Shown in pieces: positions 16,717 through 25,119 of a DNA stretch of 48,168 nucleotides. The stretch's first letter is position 1. Every line of letters starts with the position of its first letter. The position numbers and the translations under genes were made by a program. The DNA comes from Fortiea sp. LEGE XX443 (GTDB lineage: Bacteria > Cyanobacteriota > Cyanobacteriia > Cyanobacteriales > Nostocaceae), in NCBI RefSeq assembly GCF_015206815.1, contig NZ_JADEXZ010000046.1, positions 1-48,168 of the forward strand. Reading direction: 5' to 3'. The notes beneath the pieces are model-generated. The model was not told the DNA's origin and searched no databases. It saw only the letters and a list, made by a program, of their open reading frames with translations.

Positions 16717-19470
16717 TTTAGCTAATTTTTCATTACTAGCCTTTAACTTGGGATAAGCAATGCGTTTGTGGTGGAATTGCTGCCAAACTTCGACAAAAAT
16801 TTGAGCAATTTGCGTCATTTCATCCCGCGTTAGTCCTGAGTCTAGCAGTTGATTATCTTGCCATCGCGCCCGGAGAATATTATTCAGTGTGGTTAAAGCT
16901 TGTTCGGGTGTAACATCTTTTAGCGATCGCAGGGCTGCTTCACAGGCATCTGCTAACATGACAATTCCGGTTTCCCGTGATTGAGGAATCGGGCCGTCGT
17001 AGCGAAAATCTGCTTCATCAACTTTGAAGCTAGAGTCTGCTTGGGCTTGCTGTTCTGCCTGATGATAAAAATAGGCGATTAGCATTGTACCCTGATGTTC
17101 GGGAATAAAAGCTTGAATTGCTGTGGGCAAGAGGTGTTTACGTGCCATTACTAACCCTTCGCTGACATGCTTTTTGATAATTTCTGCACTTTTCCAAGGG
17201 TCTTGAATTTCTGTTTCGTGTTTATTTGGCCCTCCCATTTGGTTTTCAATAAAACCTAAAGGATCGTGCATTTTACCAATATCGTGGTAAAGAGTCCCAG
17301 CCCTGACTAGTTCGACATTACACCCCAACTTTTTAGCAGCTGCTTCGGCAAGAGTAGCGACAAATAGGGTGTGTTGAAAAGTTCCTGGGGTTTCTGTCGC
17401 AAGTCTTTTTAATAAGGGGCGATTGGGGTTTGCCAGTTCGGCTAACCGAATCGGGGTGACTAAATCAAATAGTTTTTCTAGATAAGGGCTTATACCTAGG
17501 GCTACAATACTCCAGGCTAAACCTGATAACGCAAATAATCCTGCTTCTTGAAAAACCATGTACCAGCCTGTACCAAATGCTGCACCGATGAATAAATTCA
17601 AAATCAGGTAAACGCCGCCTTGAGTTGCAGCGATAGCTACGCCTAATAATGCCAATTCCTCACGCGATCGCAGTTTTTGTGCTATAAAACTACCTAATAT
17701 GCCTCCGGCTGCACCAGCTATCAGTGCTATCTGGCTCACTTCCAAACTGATAGGTATGACTAGCAACAACAGTCCTACTACTGTTGCACCTAAAATCGGC
17801 CCATAAAAGCTACCCAACAGTAAACCAAGAGCGCACCAAGTAGTATGAATTATACCCATTGCGATCGCCCCTGGTGTACTCAACGTCAGTAGTAACACCA
17901 AGAGGTGATCCCGTTGCCGTAATGGATACTTGTTTTGCTTTTCTACCCAAACAAAAATCCCTATTGCGCCTGTAATTATGGCTGCTAATTTCCCTAAACC
18001 CAGCCAGTTATTTTCCCGACGAATTAATTTATACTTTTCCAGTACATCAAACTGCCAATCAGTGATTTTTTTTCCTCTGTGGACAATCACCTCACCTTGC
18101 TTCACCAGTACTATGACTGGTTCTACTCCTTCTGCTGCTTGCTGTGCTTGTAGTTTGGTTTTTTCTTCGTCTTTTTTCAAATTAGGTTTTAGGACTGCCA
18201 ACAAAAGCTTAGTTGCTAAATCTTCAGCATCTTTCGGCACAACAGCTTGTACATGTAAACTCACTGCATTTTGTAAAATACTGTCTGGTAGTCCTTCAGG
18301 AATTCCTTGAGTGAGAATGCGCTCGGCAATTTGGCGCACTTGTGTGTAAGTAGTTGACCAATTATCATCTGATAAATCTAAGATGATAGTTTCTGGATTA
18401 ACTCTATCTGGGGTAGCAGTTTCTAATTGTAAAATTTGAGACTTTGCTTGGACATATGCTTGGCGTACTTGAGATATTTGCTGCACCAATGAGATTAAAT
18501 TTTGTGCAGAAGTGCTGATGCGGTAAGCATCCAATTCGTCCACTGCTGGCTGGAAGTCTTTGTTTGGAGTAATATCAACAGGTTTAACTTCTTCAGATGG
18601 TAGAGACTGAGTAATATTCAGGGAATAGAAGTTAGTTAAATTTGACTGCTGCTGTTGAATAGATGAACTGGTTATGGATGGAAATAAGGGGGGAGATTTA
18701 GAAGGGTGATGTTTTTGTTCTGTGCTGAGGTGCTGCTTTTGACGAAGACTAGTTTTATTTTCTGCTAAAAGCCCTAATTTTTGTTTACTCTTATTTTCTA
18801 GAGCTACTAGCAGTGCTTTCCACTCTAAGTCAGAACAAGCACGCAGATACTGTTGGGTAGTTATAGATAAAACTGAGGTATCAAAAAAAGGAAAAGACCC
18901 AGCAACAGAACGAATTTCATTACCTTGGTCTAGAAGTTGTTGTAAATTTTGGTCGATTTTTGCTGTTATGTGGGCATCAACCATTAATACTGGTGCAGAA
19001 CTTCTGCTAACAGCTTTGCGCTGCTCTTTAGTTTTTTGTTTATCTTCAATGCTGGTAGAGTAAGACGCTTTGAAAGTCTGTGGTGCGTAAGTTCCTACTT
19101 GCAGCTGGGGTTGGTTGTATAGCTTATGACCTAGCACCCCCGTAAGAGACACAACTGCGATCGCAAAAACCACGGAAGAACGTTTTTGATGTACCCAGCC
19201 TAAACCGACTGCACAAATTCCACTTTGAGTTTTGATCGATTTTACCATTGGTCTGGATACTGTTGCTCGTTTGTGGTGTTTGCTGTCGTTAACAATTTTT
19301 AATACAGATAGACGAAACTTGCTGAGGACATCTGCTTGAGGTCTACCACGGCAGCTTTGGTTCTTTTGATTTTTCTTAACTAGCCAACGCACTGGGCGAT
19401 GTATTACTGTGTAACGTGGCCAGTTAGTTAATTGCTGGGTTAAGGACTGAAAAAATTGCTGCTTTTTCAT
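16714..19470 (-). CDS. PgpH-like 7TM-HD phosphodiesterase (c-di-AMP type)
   Basis: A 918-aa membrane HD hydrolase of the 7TMR-HDED/PgpH class. Order: an arginine/lysine-rich cytoplasmic extension of ~95 residues, first membrane helix (VVFAIAVVSLTGVLGHKLY), extracytoplasmic 7TMR-HDED domain (PQTFKAS... through VIVLVKQGEVIVHRGKKI), a bundle of about seven helices (~510-690), then the cytoplasmic HD domain. HD residues are visible in TPGTFQHTLFVATLAE, GTLYHDIGK, EHQGT and VMLADACEAA. PgpH hydrolyses cyclic di-AMP; by homology this is the likely activity. The extracytoplasmic domain carries a Gln/Ser-rich insert (~245-300) longer than in relatives. An AGAGG ribosome-binding site precedes the ATG. 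Confidence 0.92.
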   Translation of the reverse strand: MKKQQFFQSLTQQLTNWPRYTVIHRPVRWLVKKNQKNQSCRGRPQADVLSKFRLSVLKIVNDSKHHKRATVSRPMVKSIKTQSGICAVGLGWVHQKRSSVVFAIAVVSLTGVLGHKLYNQPQLQVGTYAPQTFKASYSTSIEDKQKTKEQRKAVSRSSAPVLMVDAHITAKIDQNLQQLLDQGNEIRSVAGSFPFFDTSVLSITTQQYLRACSDLEWKALLVALENKSKQKLGLLAENKTSLRQKQHLSTEQKHHPSKSPPLFPSITSSSIQQQQSNLTNFYSLNITQSLPSEEVKPVDITPNKDFQPAVDELDAYRISTSAQNLISLVQQISQVRQAYVQAKSQILQLETATPDRVNPETIILDLSDDNWSTTYTQVRQIAERILTQGIPEGLPDSILQNAVSLHVQAVVPKDAEDLATKLLLAVLKPNLKKDEEKTKLQAQQAAEGVEPVIVLVKQGEVIVHRGKKITDWQFDVLEKYKLIRRENNWLGLGKLAAIITGAIGIFVWVEKQNKYPLRQRDHLLVLLLTLSTPGAIAMGIIHTTWCALGLLLGSFYGPILGATVVGLLLLVIPISLEVSQIALIAGAAGGILGSFIAQKLRSREELALLGVAIAATQGGVYLILNLFIGAAFGTGWYMVFQEAGLFALSGLAWSIVALGISPYLEKLFDLVTPIRLAELANPNRPLLKRLATETPGTFQHTLFVATLAEAAAKKLGCNVELVRAGTLYHDIGKMHDPLGFIENQMGGPNKHETEIQDPWKSAEIIKKHVSEGLVMARKHLLPTAIQAFIPEHQGTMLIAYFYHQAEQQAQADSSFKVDEADFRYDGPIPQSRETGIVMLADACEAALRSLKDVTPEQALTTLNNILRARWQDNQLLDSGLTRDEMTQIAQIFVEVWQQFHHKRIAYPKLKASNEKLAK

Positions 19471-19677
19471 TACCTCTAGCTGCTGATTTTGATAGCTCAG
19501 AACAAGATTATTTTAAGAAAAGTTTAAACTTTGGTCATAAGTAATTGACAACAATTAGTTATGGTATCTGTCTACAGAATCAGGTAGAGGTAAAAATTGA
19601 AACAGGAATGTAAAAATTATAAATTTTGGTAGTGGTTGGATTGATCGGTATTAATTGCTGTTTAGCACTTGCACTGA

Positions 19678-20616
19678 TTAACGTGACCGAATGACGCGTG
19701 GTGCGGCAAAGACAGACACCGCATTTTGTTTGTCAAGCATAATACATCCTTCTTGTGGGAAATGTTTTGAATGTAGGGACAGGTCATACGCTCCTGACCA
19801 CACAACTAAAAGTGCATCGGTCAATTCTAGCATTTGCGGAAAATCGACCAGTATCCTAGTGGAAGCATCAGTTGATGAGTACAAAAGCCTCCACTGGACA
19901 GGAATTCCTGCTGTACTGTTATAAGCTCCAGATAAAGCACCCGCGATCGCACTTATAGTCTGCGAAGGTAAAAGCCGCGTTGGATGGTGAGTAGAGCGCA
20001 AGACTGTTAAGCGAAAGTCTTCTAAGGTACTTAGGAAGTAGTAAAATGCTATGGCGATCGCACTGCTAATTTTATCTTCTGTACTTAACTCTGCTTCGGC
20101 TGTTTCTAACCCTGCATGTTTAGCTAACAAATCATTAACTTGTAATAATTTTTTTGGTAATGATGTTGGTGTGTCTCCAACAAAAGCAATTATTTGGGGG
20201 ATGAGGGTTTGAGAATTAAGTTTTTCGGTTAAACATTGAGCAACAGTATACCCTACTGCTAAGATTCCATCCCGCACAACTGGGTCATCTCCCCAAATTT
20301 GGTAAGTACATAGCAGATTGTGGCGCAATTTTAGCAGATTGTCATGAAAAAAAAGTGCCACTGGTAAGGTGGCTAAAATTACTTTTAACGAGACACTATT
20401 ACTTATATTTAAATCAGTTAATGCTTGTTGCTGTCGCTGTTTCCAGTCATCCAAATCTAATTTGCCTAACGAAATAAGACTTTCTGTACCCAGAAGCATT
20501 AATTTACCAATGTCAGAAAAACCTTGAGGTTCTTCTTCTCCAGACTTGGCTAAATTTGCACCTAATAATGCTCCTAATAAAGTTCCTCTAAATCGGCTGA
20601 AAAGTGAATAGCGCAT
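19678..20616 (-). CDS. ADP-ribosylglycohydrolase-like protein, probably non-catalytic
   Basis: About 312 aa from the ATG at 20616. The ends resemble ADP-ribosylglycohydrolases: N-terminal SRFRGTLLGALLGANLAKSG (compare G-x-x-x-G-A-x-x-G-D) and C-terminal ISAIAGALSGAYNSTAGIPVQW (compare GAxxGAxxG.xxIP). The acidic Mg-binding residues usual in those motifs are missing: no G-D after the first motif and no DxD before the second. It is therefore probably a divergent or inactive relative. The frame is open to 20769, but that upstream part is translated interspersed repeat DNA and is unlikely to be coding. aroQ ends 4 bp beyond 20769, so a common leftward transcript from aroQ is plausible. Confidence 0.72.
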   Translation of the reverse strand: MRYSLFSRFRGTLLGALLGANLAKSGEEEPQGFSDIGKLMLLGTESLISLGKLDLDDWKQRQQQALTDLNISNSVSLKVILATLPVALFFHDNLLKLRHNLLCTYQIWGDDPVVRDGILAVGYTVAQCLTEKLNSQTLIPQIIAFVGDTPTSLPKKLLQVNDLLAKHAGLETAEAELSTEDKISSAIAIAFYYFLSTLEDFRLTVLRSTHHPTRLLPSQTISAIAGALSGAYNSTAGIPVQWRLLYSSTDASTRILVDFPQMLELTDALLVVWSGAYDLSLHSKHFPQEGCIMLDKQNAVSVFAAPRVIRSR

Positions 20617-20645
20617 ATTCTGAAGTATATAGACACCCTTTGAGT

Positions 20646-20731
20646 GGCTTCCCGTACCCCTACGGGGAAGCAAGCGTTCGACTGAGCTCACGCCGAAGTC
20701 TACGACGCGTAGCGTCTCCGTTAGGAGAAGG
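20646..20731. repeat. Interspersed repeat with three small hairpins
   Basis: An ~86-bp GC-rich segment in the leader of the ADP-ribosylglycohydrolase-like gene. It contains three adjacent stem-loops: GCTTCCC/GGGAAGC (20647-20671), GACGC-GTA-GCGTC (20704-20716) and TCTCC-GTTA-GGAGA (20715-20728). Its composition is unlike the AT-rich neighbours and resembles dispersed repeats found in Nostoc spacers. A GTATGAA heptamer pair follows at about 20742-20755. Confidence 0.65.
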
Positions 20732-20772
20732 GTAGTGTAAAGTATGAAGTATGAAATTTCAACATTCACACT

Positions 20773-21225
20773 TTATCCTTCATTTTTTTTCAAATGATGC
20801 ACTAAAGCTTGTAAGCCCAATAAATAACTTTGTGCGCCGAAACCACTAATTTGTCCAATAACTACAGGGGCTATGTAAGAATTATGACGAAAATCTTCTC
20901 GGCGGTAAATATTGCTCAGGTGTACTTCTACTGTGGGTAAATTAACTGCGGCGATCGCGTCTCGCAATGCCACACTAGTATGTGTATATGCCCCAGCATT
21001 AATCAAAATGCCCTGGTGCTTCCCTAAAGCTTCATGAATTGCATCTACCAAAGCACCTTCATGATTAGATTGCATGGCAAAAGTACTTGCTTGCAGCTGC
21101 GCCGCTTTTTCTTGCAACAAGCGATTAATTTCAGCCAAAGTCATCGCACCATAGATTCCAGGCTCTCGCTGTCCTAGTAAATTTAGGTTTGGCCCATGCA
21201 GTACCAAAATGCTTAAAGGTTGCAC
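20773..21225 (-). CDS. aroQ: Type II 3-dehydroquinate dehydratase
   Basis: A 150-aa enzyme of the shikimate pathway that converts 3-dehydroquinate to 3-dehydroshikimate. Family motifs are complete: [21 protein letters not shown] with the catalytic Arg and Tyr, [30 protein letters not shown], and the substrate-binding [19 protein letters not shown] with the catalytic His, ending [11 protein letters not shown]. Length is standard. It reads towards the ADP-ribosylglycohydrolase-like gene and lies 25 bp downstream of a 45-codon ORF. Confidence 0.97.
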   Translation of the reverse strand: MQPLSILVLHGPNLNLLGQREPGIYGAMTLAEINRLLQEKAAQLQASTFAMQSNHEGALVDAIHEALGKHQGILINAGAYTHTSVALRDAIAAVNLPTVEVHLSNIYRREDFRHNSYIAPVVIGQISGFGAQSYLLGLQALVHHLKKNEG

Positions 21226-21250
21226 CTTCTACTTCTGTTCCTTTAAGTGT

Positions 21251-21388
21251 TTAGCGACGACGGGAGCGTTCATTAACTGGAATCGGAATCAGTTCCGGTT
21301 CCGGCTCAGTTTCTGGCCCCAGTAGGGCTTCAATCAGCTTGCGAGCCAATTCCTTCAGCTTTTCCAGTACCTTTTCTATATAGTCCAT
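21251..21388 (-). CDS. 45-aa charged small protein, unknown function
   Basis: A short ORF with ATG at 21388, an AGGAG ribosome-binding site about ten bases upstream, and TAA at 21251. The product starts MDYIEKVLEKLKELARK, a strongly amphipathic helix with leucines at heptad spacing, followed by an acidic proline stretch (GPETEPEPELIPIP) and a basic tail NERSRRR. The regular helix and good ribosome-binding site favour a real gene. It sits 25 bp before aroQ and could share its transcript. No function recognised. Confidence 0.62.
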   Translation of the reverse strand: MDYIEKVLEKLKELARKLIEALLGPETEPEPELIPIPVNERSRRR

Positions 21389-21614
21389 GAACTGACCGCT
21401 CCTGAGATACTACCTCTTGTAATTAACAGTTACGCGGAAACTGGCGTAATTCTACACATTTGGCTACTAATTTAGCTAATACTGGATTTTGAATTCTGAG
21501 TATTAGCTATTTTGAAAGTTTTATGTTGTGATTTCCCTTACTTTTTAGAGTATCACATCAGCAACCTAATGAACGGCATTTCGCAAGGATGGGTATGTTG
21601 TGGAAATAGTCAAT

Positions 21615-21654
21615 AGTCCTTGGTCAATAGTCCCATGACAATTGACCAAAGACT
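21615..21654 (-). terminator. Hairpin after topA, possible terminator
   Basis: Arms AGTCCTTGGTCAAT (21615-21628) and its complement at 21641-21654 pair over 14 bp with one mismatch and a 12-nt loop, starting 11 nt past the topA stop. There is no T-run after it on the minus strand, so it may be only a weak terminator. It is built from a duplicated GTCAATAGTCC unit. Confidence 0.5.
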
Positions 21655-21664
21655 TTAACTAATT

Positions 21665-24310
21665 TTACACGTCATTTTTTTTTGCAGTCGTTTTTGATGA
21701 CTTAGTGGTTGATTTAGCTCGTGAGCTAGTTGTTTTATTGGTCTTGCGGGTCGATTTAGATGACGAAGTTTTACTGGCTAACAATTCCAGCGCTTTAGAT
21801 AGAGTCATATCTTCCACCGATTGCCCTTCTGGGATACTCACATTAGTTTTGCCATGTTTGATGTAAGGTCCGTAGGGGCCATCGTAAATATTAACAGGTG
21901 AATCGTCTTCTGGATGATTACCCAATTCGCGTAACGCTGCTTTGGATTTACTATTAGTAGAACTCCGCCCTTTTTTGGGTTCTGATAACAATTCCAACGC
22001 CCGTTCTAAAGAAATCATTAAGACATTATCCGCTGCTTTTAACGAGCGGTAGTCTTTACCTTCCTTACCCTGGTCGTGAACTACATAAGGGCCATAGGGG
22101 CCAATACTTGCTTGAATTTTGCCTCCCGTAGCTGGATGTGTTCCCAAGATCCGAGGGAGTGCCAAAAGACCGACAGCTATCTCTAAAGTAACGTTTTCTT
22201 TCGGCACGTTTTTGGGTATGGAAGCTTGTTTTGGTTTAGGATTTTCTTCTGTTTTGTCACCCAATTGGACATATGGCCCGTAAGTCCCAATTTTGAGATA
22301 AATCGGCTCACCTGTATCTGGATGGCGACCGAGTTCGTCGGGGCCTGTAGTTTTTTGCCGCAACAGAACTTCTACTTGTTCAGGGTCGAGGTCAGCAGGT
22401 GTTAAGTCTTTGGGGATGGAGGCTGTGACTACACCTTCTCCATTGTCCATTTCGATATAAGGCCCGTATTTCCCGATGCGGACTTTCACTGCCAAATTTT
22501 CTAGTTCTACAGTTCTAGCTTGAGTAACATCAATTTGACTCTTCTGTTCTTTGACTAAGGTTTCTAAACCTTTATCGCCTAAATAAAACTCCCGCAGGTA
22601 GGGTAGCCATTTAACTTCACCTTCAGCAATATCATCTAAGGTTTGCTCCATTTTGGAGGTAAAGCCAGGGTCGACGATATCGGGAAAATGTTTTTCTAAT
22701 AAGCTGGTGACAGCAAAGGCAGTGAAGGTGGGTATTAGAGCATTACTTACTAATTGAGCATAACCTTTGTCAATAATTGTCCCAATAATGCTGGCGTAGG
22801 TACTAGGGCGACCAATACCTTCACTTTCTAAGGTTTTCACCAAAGTGGCTTCGGTGTATCGGGCTGGTGGTTGGGTTTCGTGGTCAAGCACTTCCAGTTC
22901 TTTACATTCTGGATGATCCCCGACTTTCAAGTTTGGCAAGATGATTTCTTGGTCTTCTAATGCGGCCTCAGGGTCGTCAGAACCTTCGACGTAGGCGCGT
23001 AAGTAACCCGGAAAGTCGATGCGTTTACCAGAGGAACGAAAACCAGCATCCTCGACTTGCAATTGCACGGTAATTTGAGTTTGGCGGGAATCTGCCATTT
23101 GACAGGCGACGGTGCGCTTCCAAATTAAGTCGTAGACGGCTAGTTCTCGACCGCTTAAACCAGTATCTTGGGGTGTGCGGAAGGTATTACCTGCTGGACG
23201 AATAGCTTCGTGGGCTTCTTGTGCGCCTTTGGATTTAGTGGTGTATTGCCGTGGTTGGGGGCTGAGATATTGCTTACCGTAAAGTTTTTCTACACAATCA
23301 CGAGCAGCTGCGATCGCCTGTTCTGACAAATGCACCGAGTCTGTACGCATATAGGTAATATACCCTTGCTCGTACAAGTTTTGAGCAATCCGCATGGTAT
23401 CACGCGCCGAAAGCCTGAGCTTGCGGTTCGCTTCTTGCTGCAAGGTGGAGGTTGTGAACGGTGGCGCAGGTTTGCGGGTAACTGGACGTTCTTCAATGTC
23501 TGTGATATTCCAGGTTTTTCCTGTCAGCCGTTCTTTAAGAGCAACAGCATCAGCTTCCTTGAGCAACACGACATTCCGTCCAGCAGTAATTTGTCCGGTA
23601 GCAGGGTCAAAATCACTGCCATTAGCTACTTTGGTTCCACGCAAGGTCACTAACTGGGATGTAAACGGTGCTTTTTTCTGCTCTAAGTACGCTTTTAAAT
23701 CCCAGTATGTTCCTTCATGAAATGCCCGACGTTGGCGTTCTTTTTTCACCAATAACCGCACTGCTACCGATTGCACTCGCCCAGCAGATAATCCCCAGGC
23801 GATTTTCTCCCACAGCAGAGGAGAAAGTGTGTAACCAACAAGCCGATCTAAAATCCGCCGCGTTTCTTGAGCGCGTACTAGCTGCTCATCGATAGTGCGG
23901 CAGTTTTTTAAAGCTTTTTTGATCGCTTCTTGAGTGATTTCGTGAAACACCATTCGCTTGGTGGGAACCTTGGGCTTCAGCAGCTGGTATAAATGCCAAC
24001 TGATGCTTTCTCCTTCCCGGTCTTCGTCTGTTGCCAGGATGAGTTCAGTTGCCTCTTTGAGGGCATCTTTCAGCTGGGTAACAATTTTCTTCTTGTCTTT
24101 GGGGACAACATACACCGGCTCAAAGTCTGCGTCCACATTTACCCCTAGCTGCGCCCATTTTTCCCCCTTAATATTGGTGGGAATTTCACTTGCTGACTGG
24201 GGTAAGTCACGGACATGACCCATAGACGCTTCTACCCGATAGTCTTTTGGCAGGTAGTTACGAATGGTACGAGCTTTGGTGGGAGATTCGACGATGACGA
24301 GAGTTGACAT
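21665..24310 (-). CDS. topA: DNA topoisomerase I (type IA)
   Basis: An 881-aa type IA topoisomerase that relaxes negative supercoils. TOPRIM domain: STLVIVESPTKARTI and ATDEDREGE (metal-binding acidic residues) within the first 110 residues. The cleavage domain contains the catalytic tyrosine in GYITYMRTDS (~319). SAGRVQSVAVRLLV and SEGIGRPSTYASII are also family motifs. Instead of zinc fingers the C-terminus has four GPY-type repeats (e.g. IGKYGPYIEMDNG and IGTYGPYVQLGD) and a Lys/Ser/Thr-rich tail, as in other cyanobacterial TopA proteins. Single gene; ATG at 24310. Confidence 0.97.
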   Translation of the reverse strand: MSTLVIVESPTKARTIRNYLPKDYRVEASMGHVRDLPQSASEIPTNIKGEKWAQLGVNVDADFEPVYVVPKDKKKIVTQLKDALKEATELILATDEDREGESISWHLYQLLKPKVPTKRMVFHEITQEAIKKALKNCRTIDEQLVRAQETRRILDRLVGYTLSPLLWEKIAWGLSAGRVQSVAVRLLVKKERQRRAFHEGTYWDLKAYLEQKKAPFTSQLVTLRGTKVANGSDFDPATGQITAGRNVVLLKEADAVALKERLTGKTWNITDIEERPVTRKPAPPFTTSTLQQEANRKLRLSARDTMRIAQNLYEQGYITYMRTDSVHLSEQAIAAARDCVEKLYGKQYLSPQPRQYTTKSKGAQEAHEAIRPAGNTFRTPQDTGLSGRELAVYDLIWKRTVACQMADSRQTQITVQLQVEDAGFRSSGKRIDFPGYLRAYVEGSDDPEAALEDQEIILPNLKVGDHPECKELEVLDHETQPPARYTEATLVKTLESEGIGRPSTYASIIGTIIDKGYAQLVSNALIPTFTAFAVTSLLEKHFPDIVDPGFTSKMEQTLDDIAEGEVKWLPYLREFYLGDKGLETLVKEQKSQIDVTQARTVELENLAVKVRIGKYGPYIEMDNGEGVVTASIPKDLTPADLDPEQVEVLLRQKTTGPDELGRHPDTGEPIYLKIGTYGPYVQLGDKTEENPKPKQASIPKNVPKENVTLEIAVGLLALPRILGTHPATGGKIQASIGPYGPYVVHDQGKEGKDYRSLKAADNVLMISLERALELLSEPKKGRSSTNSKSKAALRELGNHPEDDSPVNIYDGPYGPYIKHGKTNVSIPEGQSVEDMTLSKALELLASKTSSSKSTRKTNKTTSSRAKSTTKSSKTTAKKNDV

Positions 24311-24825
24311 GGAAATTTCAAAAAAAGAATAGCTGCTTAAGCTAAACAGTCAAATTGAGGTAATTTCGGTGAAATGTCAAGAGAAAATTTCGAGCTTGGT
24401 GGCTGTGATTTCATCCTCACACAAACTGCCTGTAAGTGCGAAAATTCGCAAAACTTCAGGCGGAGTCTTTCTTAGAGCATAGGATATGGGACGGTTGGAT
24501 GTGAATTTCCAACTATTTCAATCTTTAACTTATCTAGGGCATAATTGGCGACTACCGTTGGCAAAATCTCGCCCAAGTGTAATGGCACCATACTTATTTA
24601 TAGTTTCTAGAATCGGGATAGAAAAAATTAGAGCGATATTTTTAGAGTTTTTATCCAGATGTACAACAGTACACGAAAAACTCAAATAAGTATAAAATAA
24701 CACTGTTTGTTTTTATGACTATTTTGCTACTCACTCTATATTTTTATAGGTTATGCCAAAATTAAATCAAACTTGAGATAAAAAAACGAAGTAGGGTTGA
24801 TTATCTATTGTTGGAATTGATTACT
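24311..24825. other. Intergenic, ~515 bp, between divergent topA and the 97-aa gene
   Basis: It should contain both divergent promoters. A small open frame at 24486-24689 has no recognisable product, no ribosome-binding site and no family features, so it was not called. A short palindrome (TGCGAAAATTCGCA) lies near 24438. The right third is AT-rich. Nothing else is recognised. Confidence 0.5.
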
Positions 24826-25119
24826 ATGCAAGCGATTCGTCAAGGTGATGTTATTTTACTACCTGTACAGCAAGTTGATGGACAAAAGAAACTTGATTTA
24901 ACCTTGGCAGAAGGTGAAGTCACAGGACACAAGCATCGAATTAGCAAGGGACAGGCAGAGTTATATGAAAAGGATAGTACTCTGTTTCTGCGGGTTTTAT
25001 CAGATATAGCATTGCTAACCCACGAAGAACATGAGGCAATTCCTATCCCTCAAGGTAACTGGGTAGTCAAAATTCAGCGTGAATATGAGCCGGAAGGTTG
25101 GCGATATGTCGCAGATTGA
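24826..25119 (+). CDS. 97-aa protein coupled to DUF6745 gene, unknown function
   Basis: A small, probably all-beta protein: MQAIRQGDVILLPV, then DLTLAEGEVTGHKHRI, LYEKDSTLFLRVL, LLTHEEHEAIPIPQGNWVV and QREYEPEGW at the end. The paired GHKHR and THEEHE clusters could bind a metal. The ATG at 24826 was preferred over TTG at 24808. Its stop codon lies 14 nt inside the DUF6745 gene in another frame, so the two are almost certainly translated together. I recall similar small genes beside DUF6745 genes in other cyanobacteria, but cannot verify it here. Confidence 0.78.
   Translation: MQAIRQGDVILLPVQQVDGQKKLDLTLAEGEVTGHKHRISKGQAELYEKDSTLFLRVLSDIALLTHEEHEAIPIPQGNWVVKIQREYEPEGWRYVAD

Noticed and set aside
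20617-20769. N-terminal extension of the ADP-ribosylglycohydrolase-like protein
   Set aside because: The extra codons are translated dispersed-repeat DNA; the family-like sequence begins at the ATG at 20616.
23330-24218. Several plus-strand frames of 75-108 codons
   Set aside because: All lie opposite topA, which has continuous type IA topoisomerase motifs.
24486-24689. 67-aa plus-strand frame in the topA upstream region
   Set aside because: No ribosome-binding site, no recognisable segment and no operon context; could be chance.
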